From assembly GCA_003550305.1 (NCBI GenBank), contig QKYT01000620.1, positions 17,617 to 70,703 on the forward strand: 53,087 nucleotides of DNA, read 5' to 3'. Source of the DNA: Glomus cerebriforme. Lineage: Eukaryota > Glomeromycota > Glomeromycetes > Glomerales > Glomeraceae. The notes under the pieces were generated by a model. The model saw nothing but the letters and a program-made list of their open reading frames with translations, made no database searches and had not been told where the DNA came from. Every line of letters starts with the position of its first letter. Positions within the stretch are counted from its first letter, which is position 1. Of the stretch, positions 22,102 to 34,283 are shown piece after piece. A program made the position numbers and the translations under genes.

Positions 22102-25100
22102 GCATCCACAACTTCATTCAGCACCTCTTTGACTTTAATGGAACAATCACTTAAATTGGTTATATACGTTCAGGAACAGAGCATTAATATAGGCCTATAT
22201 TATAATTAACTCTCCATAATATTTGGTAAACTGTAACATCATTTTTCAGTAAAGATGTGAAATGATTATTATTTCCAACTACTTGCCTGAGATATCTTTG
22301 AAAACTTTTGAGTTACTTCTTCCAATTTCTTTACAATCTTATTTAATTTTCATTGTCTACACTGAAATTATGTCATTAAACTCTGTCCAATAAAAGGATA
22401 TATGATTATTCATTTCATAGTTGTTATAATATGAATTTTTCTTCTTGTCAGACAAGTTATTTTACACTGTTGATACAGCTGTTGAGAGTTCATGCTGTTG
22501 CATCATGTACTTGTTTCTCTTTCCAAACTCTTGTCTATATTCTATTAAATCATTAACTATTGTAAATTTCTGTTCTTTTGCTTTTTATCTTCTTATGTAT
22601 TTTTTTTAAATATAAAGTTACAAAAATATTACCAATCTATTCATCTAAAGAATGTTTAAAATTTTAAATTTACTCAATTATAAAATATGGGAGATTAAAA
22701 TGGGTTTTTTTACTGCCAAATGTTATTATTGATAATGGAGTTATGATATTTCTAGTTTATATTATGTACAATTTTTATATATAACTAAAAAAAATAATAT
22801 AGATAGCAATAATAATCTGAAGCTTATATTCAATAATGCAAATAAACTTTGTAGGAAAGGTGTGGTATTTTAGGAAAATTTGTATGTAATGCATTGATTT
22901 CTGCCTTTTCAAAATCAGTAACAATTGAATTATTTTAAAAAATCTAAAAATAATTTACTGCAAGATATTCTATAAATTCTAATCATCACATATTATTTTT
23001 TTGAAGTATAATTTATTTATATAAATGCATAATCTCTCCCTTTCTCTCCTCATTATTTTATTCATTTTTCTTTTCTTATCATGTTCTTCATTATATTCTT
23101 CTTTCTGATCTATGTCGCTGCTTCTGCCATATCAGCAAGAATGACTGATATTTTTGGGTAAATGGATGTATTTCATTTTTTACAACAAAATACATATCAT
23201 TTTAATTCAATATCAGCAATAATAGTATTATAAACACAATCATGAGTACTTATATAAAGAATTCTCTTTCTGATAGATTTAAATGATTCTTCATGCATAT
23301 TTTAGGCAAAATTTGAAGGCATCTCTGGAATGTCATCCAAATTAATTATGAATAACTTCAGGGTAATGTTAGCTTTGAGTAAAGTCAGTTATGTCTTCCA
23401 TTTTCTCCAGCACCTCCTCTGCTATATTTATTATGCATTCAACCAACTTTTCTTTCTTTATGGCCCAGGAAGTATGGTTCTTTCCTTGATTTTATTCCAG
23501 TGCATTAATTTGGGTCTTTTTTCATTAAGTATTTCAATCAATTGACATAAAATAAGAAAAATAATAATTGTAATTACAGAAATCACTCAGGAGTTTGTTA
23601 ATAATAATAAAAATAATTCTATTTCTGACTAACTTAATTAACCTAAGTAAGATCCAATGAATCAACTTATGTCACATATGGTCAAATATATCTTTTCTCT
23701 TCTGAATGTTGTACTATGTAAAGCTTCCAATTGTTCCTGTCATAGTCTTTAAGAATTTCATTTGCATTGAAATATATCCCAAATATACTAAACTAGAATG
23801 TTGATATATTTATGAACATATACTGCTATATTACCTATATTTTCTGGAACAAGTCATTATATGCATGTTAGCATATTTTACAACATTTTACAGATTCTTC
23901 TCATCTTAAGAAGTAACCAATAGACCCAACTGGTTTACTTGAAGGTGAACTGCCAGTCTTTGTATATTTGGTAAATGACCATGCATTCTATAATGAAAAA
24001 TTCTCCAAATACTTTTCAAAGCTGAAACATATCAACATATCTAATATCTTGCATCCAGTGTTAAAAATTTAGAATTTTTCTTTCTAATTCTAGCCATTTT
24101 TTAAATGTATACTTTGTTTGTATTTACTTATACTAGATCTAAATTGCTATTTGCATTATATTATCAATATCATTTCTTAAAAGAAAATAAGTATAAAAGT
24201 TTAGATAGTAATATAGAAATTATATGTCTTAATAGCTTAAAGATATTACATAACATAATGATTTATATGGTATTCACAAATGATATTGAAGTATAATCAT
24301 ATTGATATCTGTCATTTTTATTAAATTCTCCAACTCCTGGTATCTATTTATATAGAATTTGTCTTTGCCATTTTGACAGTACATTGCCTCATATACTTTT
24401 TTCTAACACTTTAAACACAAGTTCAAACATTTCTCATGCAACTTTGTATGATTATCATATTCATTTGCTCTAATTAAATTATATAATAAATACTATGCTT
24501 ATTTTTTATATCATAAAATATAGTGATATTTATTTGTTTCATTGGACTATTAATCAAATAACATAATAAATCATTCAAAAATTTTGTATTTTTAAGAGTA
24601 ATGATTCATTAAATTCTGATATAATTAAATTCTGATCAAATCTTAAAAAAATATATGCCTACATAAAATACTGAATTAGAAGTATTATAGATATAAAATT
24701 TATTGTCTTTCTTTAATTCTATAGTTGAATGCATTCCAGACTCAAGTTATTTGCCATTTTATAAAGTAAATTCAATGATGAGATTACCAGTGGTTCTTTT
24801 GATCAGTTGAAAGTCCTTGCAAGAGAAATATTCAAAGATTTAGAGGAAGGAATTATTTATTTTGTAAATGATGAAATGGAGATTTGAGACGCGTATACCA
24901 ATGAATAGTAATTTCTAAAAAAGAAATTTGGTTTTTTGATGTCCATCCATCAAGAGTAAATGAAAATCTGCTAACACATTTGAATATACTTTTTAGTTTA
25001 TTTGTCTTTTACTTGAATTGTTAGATAATAAATAAAATAATGATTGCCCTTGTCATTATTTCATGAGCTGTGAGCAGATTAATTGGCAAGACTATATTAT

Positions 25101-25279
25101 ATATGCTTGCATTTCATGAAAATAGTATCTTTAAATATTCCAAAACTTTGTTAAACATAGTTGTTCATGTTTGTTTCTGTATGTGAGTAATATATGAAAA
25201 GATAGTGTCCAAAATTGATGATGCTCAGTATTTTCAATTTTAAGCTACAATAATGAATCTTATATCTGAGATATCAGAG
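22102..25279. other. Transposon-like debris without a callable gene
   Basis: Minus-strand scraps at 23545-23330 (QLIEILNEKRPKLMHWNK; after a shift, CIINIAEEVLEKMEDITDF) and a plus-strand scrap at about 24795-24890 (FDQLKVLAREIFKDLEEG) look formerly coding but are short and broken. The rest is A/T-rich. Open frames at 23330 and 24105 on the plus strand lack protein-like content. Confidence 0.35.
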
Positions 25280-26420
25280 AAAGTTGCACATTATTCAAAT
25301 ATTAATCTAAATGATTGATCTACCTAAGCATCTTTCCAGTCTGGTGTATTATCACCATCTTCACATGATGCATGCAAGAAACTCCAAAAAGATTTATTTA
25401 CATGAACAGAAAGATATGAACATTATTATTGAAATAATTATAATATCTTAAAATGAAGTAAAAATTCATCATAACTAGCATATGTTGTTTGAACAGTAGA
25501 ATTTGGTAATAGATGTATTGATCGATTATTAATTCTCTAAAAAAATCCTCTGAGCATTGGATGAATAAATTTTGAAAGATACATTATTTTTTATTTGAAA
25601 AAATAATGATAAATGGGATATGAGTTATTGTTACAATGTGCTTAAATACATAAATTACATGCATGTGATGTATAATTAAATTAAATACCAGTTCATTTTA
25701 GTAATGTCATTATTAATATTACTCCCATGATATTTTTAGCCATGCCAGCCTTTATGTAAGTATCCAATGTTTCATCTTTAATTATAGCACAGACCATAAT
25801 TCTTGTCTTGTAATTGTTATTAATTACTGTTACGATGCAAAGCATAATTTGGAATCAGTTTGTCAGTTTGTCTTTTCATCACAAAAGAAAAATACAAATG
25901 TGTGCGAATAAAATATTATAAGTAGTGTTTATAATTTTCAATGACTGAAAAAAGTTTTAAGCATGTGATCAGTTGTGCATCTAATCCCTTTTGTATTATT
26001 TATTCATAAACAGTAGTCCACCTTGTTTCCACATGTTTTTAACCCATCACCACAAATATTTTTTGATTCAATTGCTTGATTTAACCATGATGCACCGAGA
26101 GTTGATTTTTTAAAGAATTTCGTAATAATATTTGCATGCCTAATCAAATCTTTCATTTCTAAACTCTTTTGTCTTTATAAGGACATTAGAGGAATTTTCT
26201 TCACCATTTTTTTGTTTCTTCAGATTTTAAATACTTTTTCTTCCTCATTTTTTTGTATTTTTTCTTCCCCATTCTTTGTAATTCTGTAGAGTGTTTTAAG
26301 CATATGATGATATGCATCTTTAATATTAAATCCCTTTTGTATCATTTTCAAACTTTTTTGTTTCCATAAGGATATTATTAGAGGAAGTTACTTTCCCATT
26401 TTTGTTTTTTTTTGTATTTC
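25280..26420 (-). mobile_element. Second decayed hAT-type transposase
   Basis: The minus strand at about 26100-26000 reads TLGASWLNQAIESKN, then CGDGLKTCG. After a one-base shift it gives ETRWTTVYE, the hAT box GGGLKT..ETRWTT.Y. Further on, about 25800-25725 reads DETLDTYIKAGMAKNIMG in the region where hAT proteins have a conserved helical block. About 25520-25290 holds VQTTYASYDEFLLHFK and SFLHASCEDGDNTPDWKDA. Frameshifts and stops show decay. It is a different hAT lineage from the one at 9 kb, judging by the motif wording (ETRWTTVYE versus KTRWNSTYL). Confidence 0.55.
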
Positions 26421-27199
26421 TGTAATATGAGTTATAATTCCATAAAGAATAATAATGTTTCATAAATTTATGCAACTTCTAAAATGTTGGGTGCGTGCAT
26501 GGAGTCTTTAACTGTCTCTTCTAAAGGAGGAGTAGTAACAGCTGGAGATGAGATGGGTGAAAGAGGGTATCAAGGGCGAGAGAGGAGATTTTGGATATTT
26601 AGAATGCCATAAACAAATTGATTTTACTTATTAATAGCCATCATTGAATGAAATTTAGAGAATCGCTACATCCAATATAATATTGATTTTGATTGATTTT
26701 TTGATATTTCACAATCAAGAAAATCTGCTAAATTTTCTTTTCTTTAAAAAAGACATTGTAAGTTTTAACTCTAAATATTATTAAATTATAAATTTAAATC
26801 TTATGAAAGTACTATTATAACCATGATCTATTATTGGAATTTATTATAGGAATAGATTGAACGAATGATAAAGTTATTAAAGTAATATAGTAGAAAGTAG
26901 AAAGTTTTTGTATATAAAAGAGTTATCGAAGTGTTGAGGGGATCAAATGAAGCTGATGCATCCATATATCATTTACAATTTATGGTCACGGCAGCATACA
27001 GTATATCTTTACTTTTGCCTGTATCATTATTAAATAAAATTAATAATAGTTTAATATTTCATCTCCTCAAAGAATTTTTTCATAAACTCTGGTCGTATAA
27101 TGTATAGAATAAATAAATGTATTTCTAGAAATTTTGTTGTTTTTTAATACATCAATTCATGATTTTATTAATTTTTTCTAAAGAAGTAAATTTCAATAA
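26421..27199. other. No supported gene
   Basis: A less A/T-rich patch at 26480-26600 (GGTGCGTGCATGG, GGGTATCAAGGGCGAGAG) may be an element end. No open frame or matching terminal repeat found. Confidence 0.3.
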
Positions 27200-27830
27200 G
27201 AAAATAAAATTCAGAACATCAATTTGACGACCATATTTATTAATTAAAGGAAAAAAAAGTTGTTTGACAAATAAGTACGTTATTCAAAGGAAAAAAAAAC
27301 AAAGAAAAACCCCTTGCGAAATTTTTTTTTTCAATTATTACTTTTTTGAACACATTACGTTATCCGCATTCCGCAACTTCAACCACCAACACAGCCACAT
27401 TATACAAACGGGATGACACAAACGGGTAAGCAGTAAAAATCAGAATTATTTAGCCCCATAAGCCCCATAGAAAAAGAACGTCAGCAACGTTGAGAAAATA
27501 TGCATCAAACAGTCAAAACCTACAACGCATCCGATATTTTATACGTTCTTTTCATAAACTTGGAAGATACTATTACCTTGGTACTAACAATTTTTCAATT
27601 TTTTTTTAAAAAATTGACGCTTTAACATCCTGATTGATAGAAATGATCATTGCGAACATTATTTTTACGTATTGGCCTTATTGTACAATTAGTAAAAGAA
27701 TTCTATGTTTTATTATTGAATTAATTAATGATAAGAAAATTATGAATTTTAAAATTATTTTTTTTAAAATCTATAGAATAATTTAACTCGGGCAGGCCGC
27801 CAAAGTTAACGTAATTTAATTCCGGTTAAA
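27200..27830 (+). repeat. Dispersed repeat, copy 2
   Basis: Direct-orientation relative of 14520-14935: ATTCAGAACATCAAT, CGACCATATTTAT, GTTATCCGCATTCCGCAAC, CAACCACCAACACAGCCAC, GCCCCATAAGCCCCATAG, and a TAACTCGGGCAGGCCGCC..TTAATTCC tail. About 200 bp separate the GCCCCATA part from the tail here, compared with far less in copy 1. It ends roughly 280 bp before the kinase start. Confidence 0.65.
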
Positions 27831-27986
27831 ATATCAGCTGATAGATCAAACATTTCTCAATTATTATCGCGTATTTGAAAGGTTTCCTTGTCTGCTTTGA
27901 AGACCTTTTAAAAGACTATATTATGATTTCGTAACGCTGAACTTAAAAGTTAATTGACAGGAAAATTTTCGATGACACAGATGTAT

Positions 27987-27992
27987 CACGTG
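27987..27992. promoter_or_regulatory. CACGTG palindrome upstream of the kinase gene
   Basis: CACGTG within ATCACGTGAT, 121 bp before the ATG. This is the E-box core bound by basic helix-loop-helix factors (Cbf1/Pho4 type in fungi). A six-base site can occur by chance, so regulation is only a possibility. Confidence 0.25.
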
Positions 27993-28112
27993 ATTATTAC
28001 GTCTTAATTAACTAAACCAAAAACGTCTGCATAATGAAAATCATTTAAATATTAAACTTTAATTCTTAAATGTATTTCCCTGGATTTTTACTTTTACTTT
28101 TCTGTAGTGATA

Positions 28113-30305
28113 ATGTCTGACATAAATAAATTGCAAGTTGTTAAAGATCCAAATGAATGGATTAATTGGATTGAAGAAGCTATTTCTAAAAATAATTTAG
28201 AACGTTATGAATACAAACATTTTTATGATATTCAAAAAATTGGAAATGGTGCTTTCGGAAAAGTTTACCGTGCGAATTGGAAAAATTCGGAACAATATTT
28301 TGCATTAAAATCTTTTTATAATCTTGACAATACTATTGTAAAAGAAATTGTTCATGAGGTAATTAAAAATGGATAATTTGTTTATCGGTTTGCAAAATTT
28401 TAATTTACACTTTTATTTATATTTATTTATAATTAGATTGAGTTACACCGTAAAGTCGATTTTCATAATAATATCATTCGCTTTTCTGGAATTACAGATA
28501 AAGGTATGGTTTGGTATTTTGCCTGACTTTGTAAAATAATGGTCGATAATATTAATTATTATTTTTTTTTATAATATTAGGTAAAACCGGTCAAAATGGT
28601 CAATCGAAGAAATATTTATTTGTGGTGGAGTATGCTGATGGCGGATCTCTTCAAAATTATTTAAAAGAAAACTTTACAAACCTTACTTGGGAAGATAAAT
28701 ACAAATTAGCATACCAGTTAGCTTGTGGTGTATCGAATTTACACAATAAAGGAATTGTACATTGTGACTTGGTAATTATTTAATTTATTTAATTTTTTAT
28801 GATTTTAACAATTTTTAAGATTTACTTATATTTTTGTTTTACTTTATAAAAGCATTCTAGTAATATATTGGTTCATCAAAATATAATCAAATTAGCTGAC
28901 TTTGGATTATCGAAAAGAATTAGGGAGGTAACTAAAAAACAAGGATCGGACATATTCGGTATTGTCGCTTATATTGAACCAAAAAGGTTCGTTTATGGAA
29001 ACAATTTAATGGAATCATATTCATTAAATGAGAAGAGCGATGTTTATAGCGTTGGAGTGCTTTTATGGGAGATATCAAGTGGACAACCACCATTTATAGG
29101 TGAATCATATGACGCTTGTTTAGCTATACGAATCGTACAAGGTTATAGAGAAACTATCGTTCCAAATACTCCTATTAATTATTCTAAACTTTATACCGGT
29201 AAACATAATTTTTTAAGTATTATAATTTATAGTGTTATTATGATTATTTTAATATTAAATTATTATTTTACATTTCTATTTAGAATGTTGGGATGGAAAA
29301 CCAGATAAAAGGCCAGCCATGAATCAAGTAGTTGCTAAATTAAAATCGATGACAGAAAATGAACAGCAACTTAATTCAGTTAATGGCGATACGTCAATTT
29401 CTAATCATAATTCATTACATGAAGAAATGTCTGAAATTATTCAAAAATATGATAAAATAGATGAATTGGTCAGTTTTATTTTCAAGGAATTAAACGAAGG
29501 AAAAGAAAAAAGAATAAGGAAAAAACATGTTCTTAATTATATTAATAATCGACAGATAAATTCAAAAGAAATTTATAATTGGCTTTTGGATAATCAAAAT
29601 AATTCAAATTCTATTTATTTACTTGGATATTTTAATTATCATGGAATTGAGACTACCGTTAACAAGGAAAAAGCATTTGAACTATATCAAAAAGCAGCAG
29701 AGTTAGAAAATAGTTTGGCTCAATTTGATCTTGCTAATATGTATAAATTTGGGGAAGGGACTAATAAGGATTATAATAAAGCCTTTGAATTATTTAAGAA
29801 ATTAGCAGAAGGTGGATATTCAAGTGGAATGAGTATGTTAGGATATTGTTATAGTATGGGAATTGGAACTAAAGTTAATAAGCAAAAGATGTTTGAATTA
29901 TTTAAAAAGGCATCTGATTTAGGAAATAGCATAGCCCAATATAATCTCGCTTTTTTGTATGAAAATGGAGAAGGCGTTGAAAAAGATCACAACAAAACTT
30001 TTGAATTATCTAAAAAATCAGCAGAAGGGGAATATCCAGGTGGGATAAATATGTTAGGATACTGTTATGATGTTGGAATTGGAACTAGTATTAATCAACA
30101 AAAGGCATTTGAATTATACCAAAAGGCAGCAAATTTAGAAAGTAGTACTGCCCAATATAATCTCGCTTTAATGTATGAAAATGGAAATGGAATTGAGAAA
30201 GATATGAATCAAGCAATTTACTGGTTTAGAAAAGCTACTGAACAAGGAGATCGGGACGCTCAAGATAAATTAAAAGAACTTTCGGAAAAAATGAATTATA
30301 TATAG
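28113..30305 (+). CDS. TKL-type protein kinase fused to Sel1 repeats, five exons, 623 aa
   Basis: Join 28113-28358, 28437-28503, 28581-28771, 28853-29198, 29284-30305. All introns are GT-AG and 77-85 bp, and the joined frame is open. ATG 28113 gives MSDINKLQ; a GTG six bases earlier is not used. Kinase domain, about residues 37-300: glycine loop IGNGAFGKV (43-51), catalytic lysine in FALKSF (K66), HCDL (165-168) joined by splicing to HSSN, DFG (184-186), and SDVYSVGVLLWEI. The usual HRD arginine is cysteine and APE reads EPK, so it is a non-RD kinase with lysine, catalytic Asp and DFG kept. After a linker, residues about 395-620 form six Sel1 repeats (KAFELYQKAAELENS..). Kinase plus Sel1 suggests phosphorylation signalling with a built-in docking scaffold, probably cytosolic. 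Exon phases match the gene at 43.4 kb. Confidence 0.93.
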
Positions 30306-30383
30306 TAAAAAAAAATATATATATTTTTTTTTGTTTTTTTTACGAATCAGATTTTATTTTACAAATTATTTATATCGTATACT

Positions 30384-30641
30384 TTATTTAATAAATAAAT
30401 ATATTAATATCCAGTACCTAAGCATTAGCGCACAGTAATTAGCAAATATCTTATACAATTGAACGTTCCTTTTAGTATCGGTAAATTTTGATTTTTTTGT
30501 CCAGACGTCCCTATATCTCATAAAATAGGTTAGACACTTCGAAATAACCGCCATTCTAAGAATCAACGCTTGGACTTTATTTGCGTGTGCTTCTTTCCCA
30601 GAAAGAGCCTCCATAACTAACACTGCCGTGTCGTCTTGCAT
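30384..30641 (-). other. Unrecognised coding-like segment, minus strand
   Basis: An 85-residue open frame with non-A/T-biased codons: MQDDTAVLVMEALSGKEAHA, then KVQALILRMAVISKCLTYF, ending in a hydrophobic run. It sits immediately 3' of the kinase gene on the opposite strand. It may be a stray exon or an element fragment. No family recognised. Confidence 0.35.
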
Positions 30642-30666
30642 TCTTGCATTACATTATGTTCATAGT

Positions 30667-30838
30667 GTTTAACGTGATAACTGATGGGAATGGATTACCA
30701 TTTGTTGGCGAGGCAGTTCCAGATTTTCTCGCCACAAGGATCCTTAAAGGAAAACGAAAGACTCGTAGTGATTACCGTATATTTAATAAATCAATCATAT
30801 GTAAATTGAATTCATACTCTTCTCATGATGCATATTAG
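30667..30838 (+). pseudogene. Possible kinase C-lobe scrap
   Basis: The frame reads ITDGNGLPFVGEAVPDFL, then ATRILKGKRKT. This is loosely like the P+1/helix G stretch of TKL kinases (compare EISSGQPPFIGES..CLAIRIVQGYRET in the neighbouring gene). No other kinase motif is present, so it would be an isolated exon remnant. Confidence 0.3.
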
Positions 30839-31127
30839 GAATACTAGATTTATATAAAAATAAATACTTAGGATACACGAAATTTAACAAAAATTGTTTG
30901 TGATTTTTTTTTCCTTGCGGGATTTAACGCCAATATGAAAAAATAACATAAAAAATGTTTCATCTTTATTTCCTAATTATCTAAATAATGAAGAATCACG
31001 CTCCCAAACGTTAAATTATATCAAATATTTTAATGAATCGTTAACGAACGCCATTCATCTCCCTCTAGTCAGATAAATATATGAAATTTTCTTATTCTAA
31101 TTCATCGCCATTCCTCATCAAGAACAT
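30839..31127. other. Convergent 3' flank
   Basis: Short A/T-rich gap between plus-strand debris and the 3' end of the minus-strand F-box gene. No feature seen. Confidence 0.4.
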
Positions 31128-32513
31128 CTATGATTTAAACGACTTAATAATACCAGATTTAATATATTTTTCAATGATTTCCATATATTCTTTATTTGCA
31201 TCTAAAATATTTAATTCACTAGTAGTAATAACCAAAGAAAGAGATTTTTGTGGAATACGATTCTTCCAACTTATAAAAAAGGATTCTAATTCTTCAGGAA
31301 GCAATTCTGGTTTTAAATCATATAAATAATATAAATTTAATTCACAAATATTTTTCGGAGAATAATTTACGATCATATCTAACGCATCTTTCTCATTTAA
31401 AAACGACCCACCACACCAAATTTTAATACTTTCCAAATATTGACAACTAAAGAAAATCATTTTCAACGTTTCCAATTCATGATTTTTAAATCCAGCCGAA
31501 AGTTTCCTAAGATTTGGACAAAGTTTTGCTATCGTATGGTTTATTGAATTTTTATCATCACCCAAATATAATTCTTTTAAATTTTTTCCATTATATTCCA
31601 AGAATTTGATTAATTCCTCATGTATTGGACACTTAAATTCAAATTTTAAAATTTGTAAATGTGGAAAAGTAACGTATTGTAATTTTTTAAAATCCTTAAA
31701 AGCACAATCAAATGATAATTCGAGTTCTTGTAAGTTTGAAAATTTGATGATAAATGATAACGGAATATCAAGTTCTCCTCCACTAAGATATAATTTGATT
31801 AAAGTATCAGGAAGTTTTGATAATATATCCGTTAAATCTTTACAATTATAAGTTTTGATTATACTCATATATTTTAATTTTTTTTGAACAAAAATCAATT
31901 CCGATAATCCACTTGAAATATTATTCTCAAATTCTATGATGAGAGATCGTATATTGTGACTTATTTGAGATAATTGATAAAAAAATTCTGATGAAAGATT
32001 TGAACTACAATTTAATTCAAAAAGATTTTTAAAATAACTCTCTGCTCCGTGATGGAAAGTGAAATCTATATTTGAATATTGCCAAAAAACTAATTTTTTT
32101 AAAGAAATTTGATTCATAAATAATTTAAATATTTCACGAGTTACTATATGATATTGATTAGCGCTTAAATTCTGTGAAGGTTGTTGATTTCTAAGTAATC
32201 CTTTAATCTGAAAACTAGCTCGATTGATCGATAGAACTTTACAAAATTACGCATAATTAAACAACGGTGGTTTTGAAGTTTGACTCGGAATAATGATTCC
32301 ATTCTCATATAAAAGTTCCTTTGACTCATTCGGAAGACAAGAAATTAAAGTATTATAAGTTTCAATAGTATAATCCCAATTATATCTCCATAAAATTCTA
32401 ACAGAAATTTCGCAACAAAGACGATTAGCTAATAAGCAAGAATGTAAAGTAAACTTATCCTTTTCTAAATGTTCAAAAATTTCGCTAAGGCAATCAGCGA
32501 GAAGTTGTACCAT
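31128..32513 (-). pseudogene. F-box/leucine-rich-repeat gene interrupted by one in-frame TAA
   Basis: Read from ATG 32513, 88 residues (MVQLLADCLSEIFEHLEKDK, then LHSCLLANRLCCEISVRILW) form an F-box, the Skp1-binding module of SCF ubiquitin ligases. A TAA at 32249-32247 follows FNYA. The same frame then runs on without another stop for 373 codons to 31128: FCKVLSIN, IVTREIFKLFMNQISLKK, and leucine-rich substrate-binding repeats such as LQELELSFDCAFKDF and LKELYLGDDKNSINH. The full frame is 462 codons including the final stop, a normal length for this fungal F-box type. A single C-to-A change in a TCA serine codon would explain the break. It could be a young pseudogene, a null allele, a sequencing error or stop read-through. 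A later ATG (32117) could yield only the LRR part. Confidence 0.85.
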
Positions 32514-32559
32514 TTTATTTTTAAGTTGTTCGAAATTATTTTAGGAATAACAATGAAAC

Positions 32560-32680
32560 AATCTACAAAAAAAAAAAAATTTGCTGTATAAATAATTATG
32601 ATTGTGTAACGTGTGACGTACTGCGGCGAACTGGTAGATAGCGTGATTATTAATAGTGTTTTATTATTATAATTTTCTTT

Positions 32681-32721
<41 letters not shown>

Positions 32722-32915
32722 ATAAATCATACGAAAAAATTTTTAAAATTGAGGTTTTTACAAATAAAAACTTTAAGCCACCTATCGATATCATGTGAAA
32801 TCTAATTTTCCCGAATATAAATCAGAATATTTTTTTTTGACAGCTTATTTCTGTAATATTTGTTTGTGTACATGATTTACTATATTAGTTTAAGCTTATT
32901 GATCCCGGTACGAAG
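32560..32915 (-). promoter_or_regulatory. Upstream block of the F-box gene, shared with the Sel1 gene at 4.9 kb
   Basis: Holds the three blocks described for 5973-6670, in the same order and orientation relative to its minus-strand gene: GCTGTATAAATAATTATG (32583), GGCGAACTGGTAGATAGCG (32624) and CTATATTAGTTTAAGCTT..GATCCCGG (about 32878-32911). A run of 38 T (32683-32720) sits between the second and third blocks, inside the shared region, and is absent from the other copy. Confidence 0.65.
32683..32720. repeat. Poly(T) run of 38
   Basis: Uninterrupted T homopolymer. Open frames encoding poly-lysine across it on the minus strand are artefacts. Confidence 0.9.
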
Positions 32916-34283
32916 CAACTAGTAAATTTAAACATAGAAAAAAAACAATGTGTTACCATGCGAAGTAATTTGTTATATTAAAGATTAGCGATTGATCATG
33001 TGAAGAATTAATTTGTTAAGCTTTAAGGCATTAAAAGAGATGGATGATCAGAGGATTTAACAATACGAAGGAAAAAATGCGAGATCAAACTTTACCTGTA
33101 AACTCCCGCGGGCTTGACAGTTAGTACAAATAATACCGTTAACAGAATAATTTACTAAAATATTAATAGAAGTTGTTTGATTTACACTTTGTTATTTTTC
33201 CAACTCTTTTCTTCTTTTCTTTACCTTTTGTTCAGAATCAATATTTATTTTCCTTCTTTATTACGTTTTCTTTACCTTCACAACCAATATGAATGATCCG
33301 GACTCCATGTCCAGCGACAGAAATTTTTACCTAATAATATTTCAGAAGAAATGAAGAATATTCTTTATACATCACTTACTACGGAATATCATATCGAATA
33401 ATACTTCCTTACGTTAAGTATGTCTAGATTTTAGAAAATAATGATTTACAATTCTTTTATTCCGTTTAACGCTAAATTTATAATTCTTGTCAAAAATTAA
33501 TAGTATTTCTTGTGCAACTCTTTGAAAAGAACTGTTTATTATTTTCTTGAGTATGTGTGAAACTTGCAAAAACTAAAAAAAGGTTTCCTTTTTTTTTTAA
33601 TTAAATTCAATTATTTCAAATTCTTTAATTTCAATTCCGTGTTGATAATTAAAAGTTAATATCAAAAATATTTTGAGAGCTACTTTCATAATTTCCATTA
33701 AGGAAATATAATACAAAGAAATATCAATATTGTTTACTCAAAATATGATCAAGCATATTTTGATTCATTTTTATAAATCAGTTATTGACAAAACTATAAA
33801 GTGATAGTAATTGCATAAAATTATGTACATAAAAATCAAATGATTATGAAATCTAAAAGGATAAATCAATTAAATATAAATAAATCACCCACTCTCACTC
33901 TAATCTTTCTATTTATTTTACTAAATTGATAATTATATTAAAATTATCATCAAAATGGCCTATATAAACATGTCTTTTTGACTTAATACATAATTAAATA
34001 AATAGAAACTTTTACGATACCTCAAAAGGATTTACGGATAAAGAATGATATTTTATGTAAAATTTTCAAAGAATTGTATATGAACTTACTAAAAACTTAT
34101 TTAAATAAATTGTATAACGATAACAACAAATAATTGATTAAGATTTACAATTAGCATTGTGTTACATTCTAACGATCTAATTCTTATTAGAATAATCTGC
34201 AGTACTATCATGCTTTCAAATAAATATGGTGGTAATAAAACAGTTGCATAAACTTAAATTTTACTCTTACATTATTTATTACA
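32916..34283. other. No supported gene
   Basis: A/T-rich. A short less A/T-rich patch at 33285-33330 (ATGATCCGGACTCCATGTCC) has no convincing frame. The final part is the 5' flank of the Sel1 pseudogene. Confidence 0.35.

Noticed and set aside
23330..24296. Plus-strand frames at 23330 and 24105 as genes
   Set aside because: A/T-driven composition, no motif, and the first is antisense to more protein-like minus-strand scraps.
28107..28112. GTG at 28107 as start of the first kinase
   Set aside because: A nuclear eukaryotic gene should use ATG; the ATG at 28113 starts the same frame two codons later.
32465..32794. Minus-strand frame with a poly-lysine run upstream of the F-box gene
   Set aside because: Created by the 38-nt T run; overlaps the promoter block and the true F-box start in another frame.
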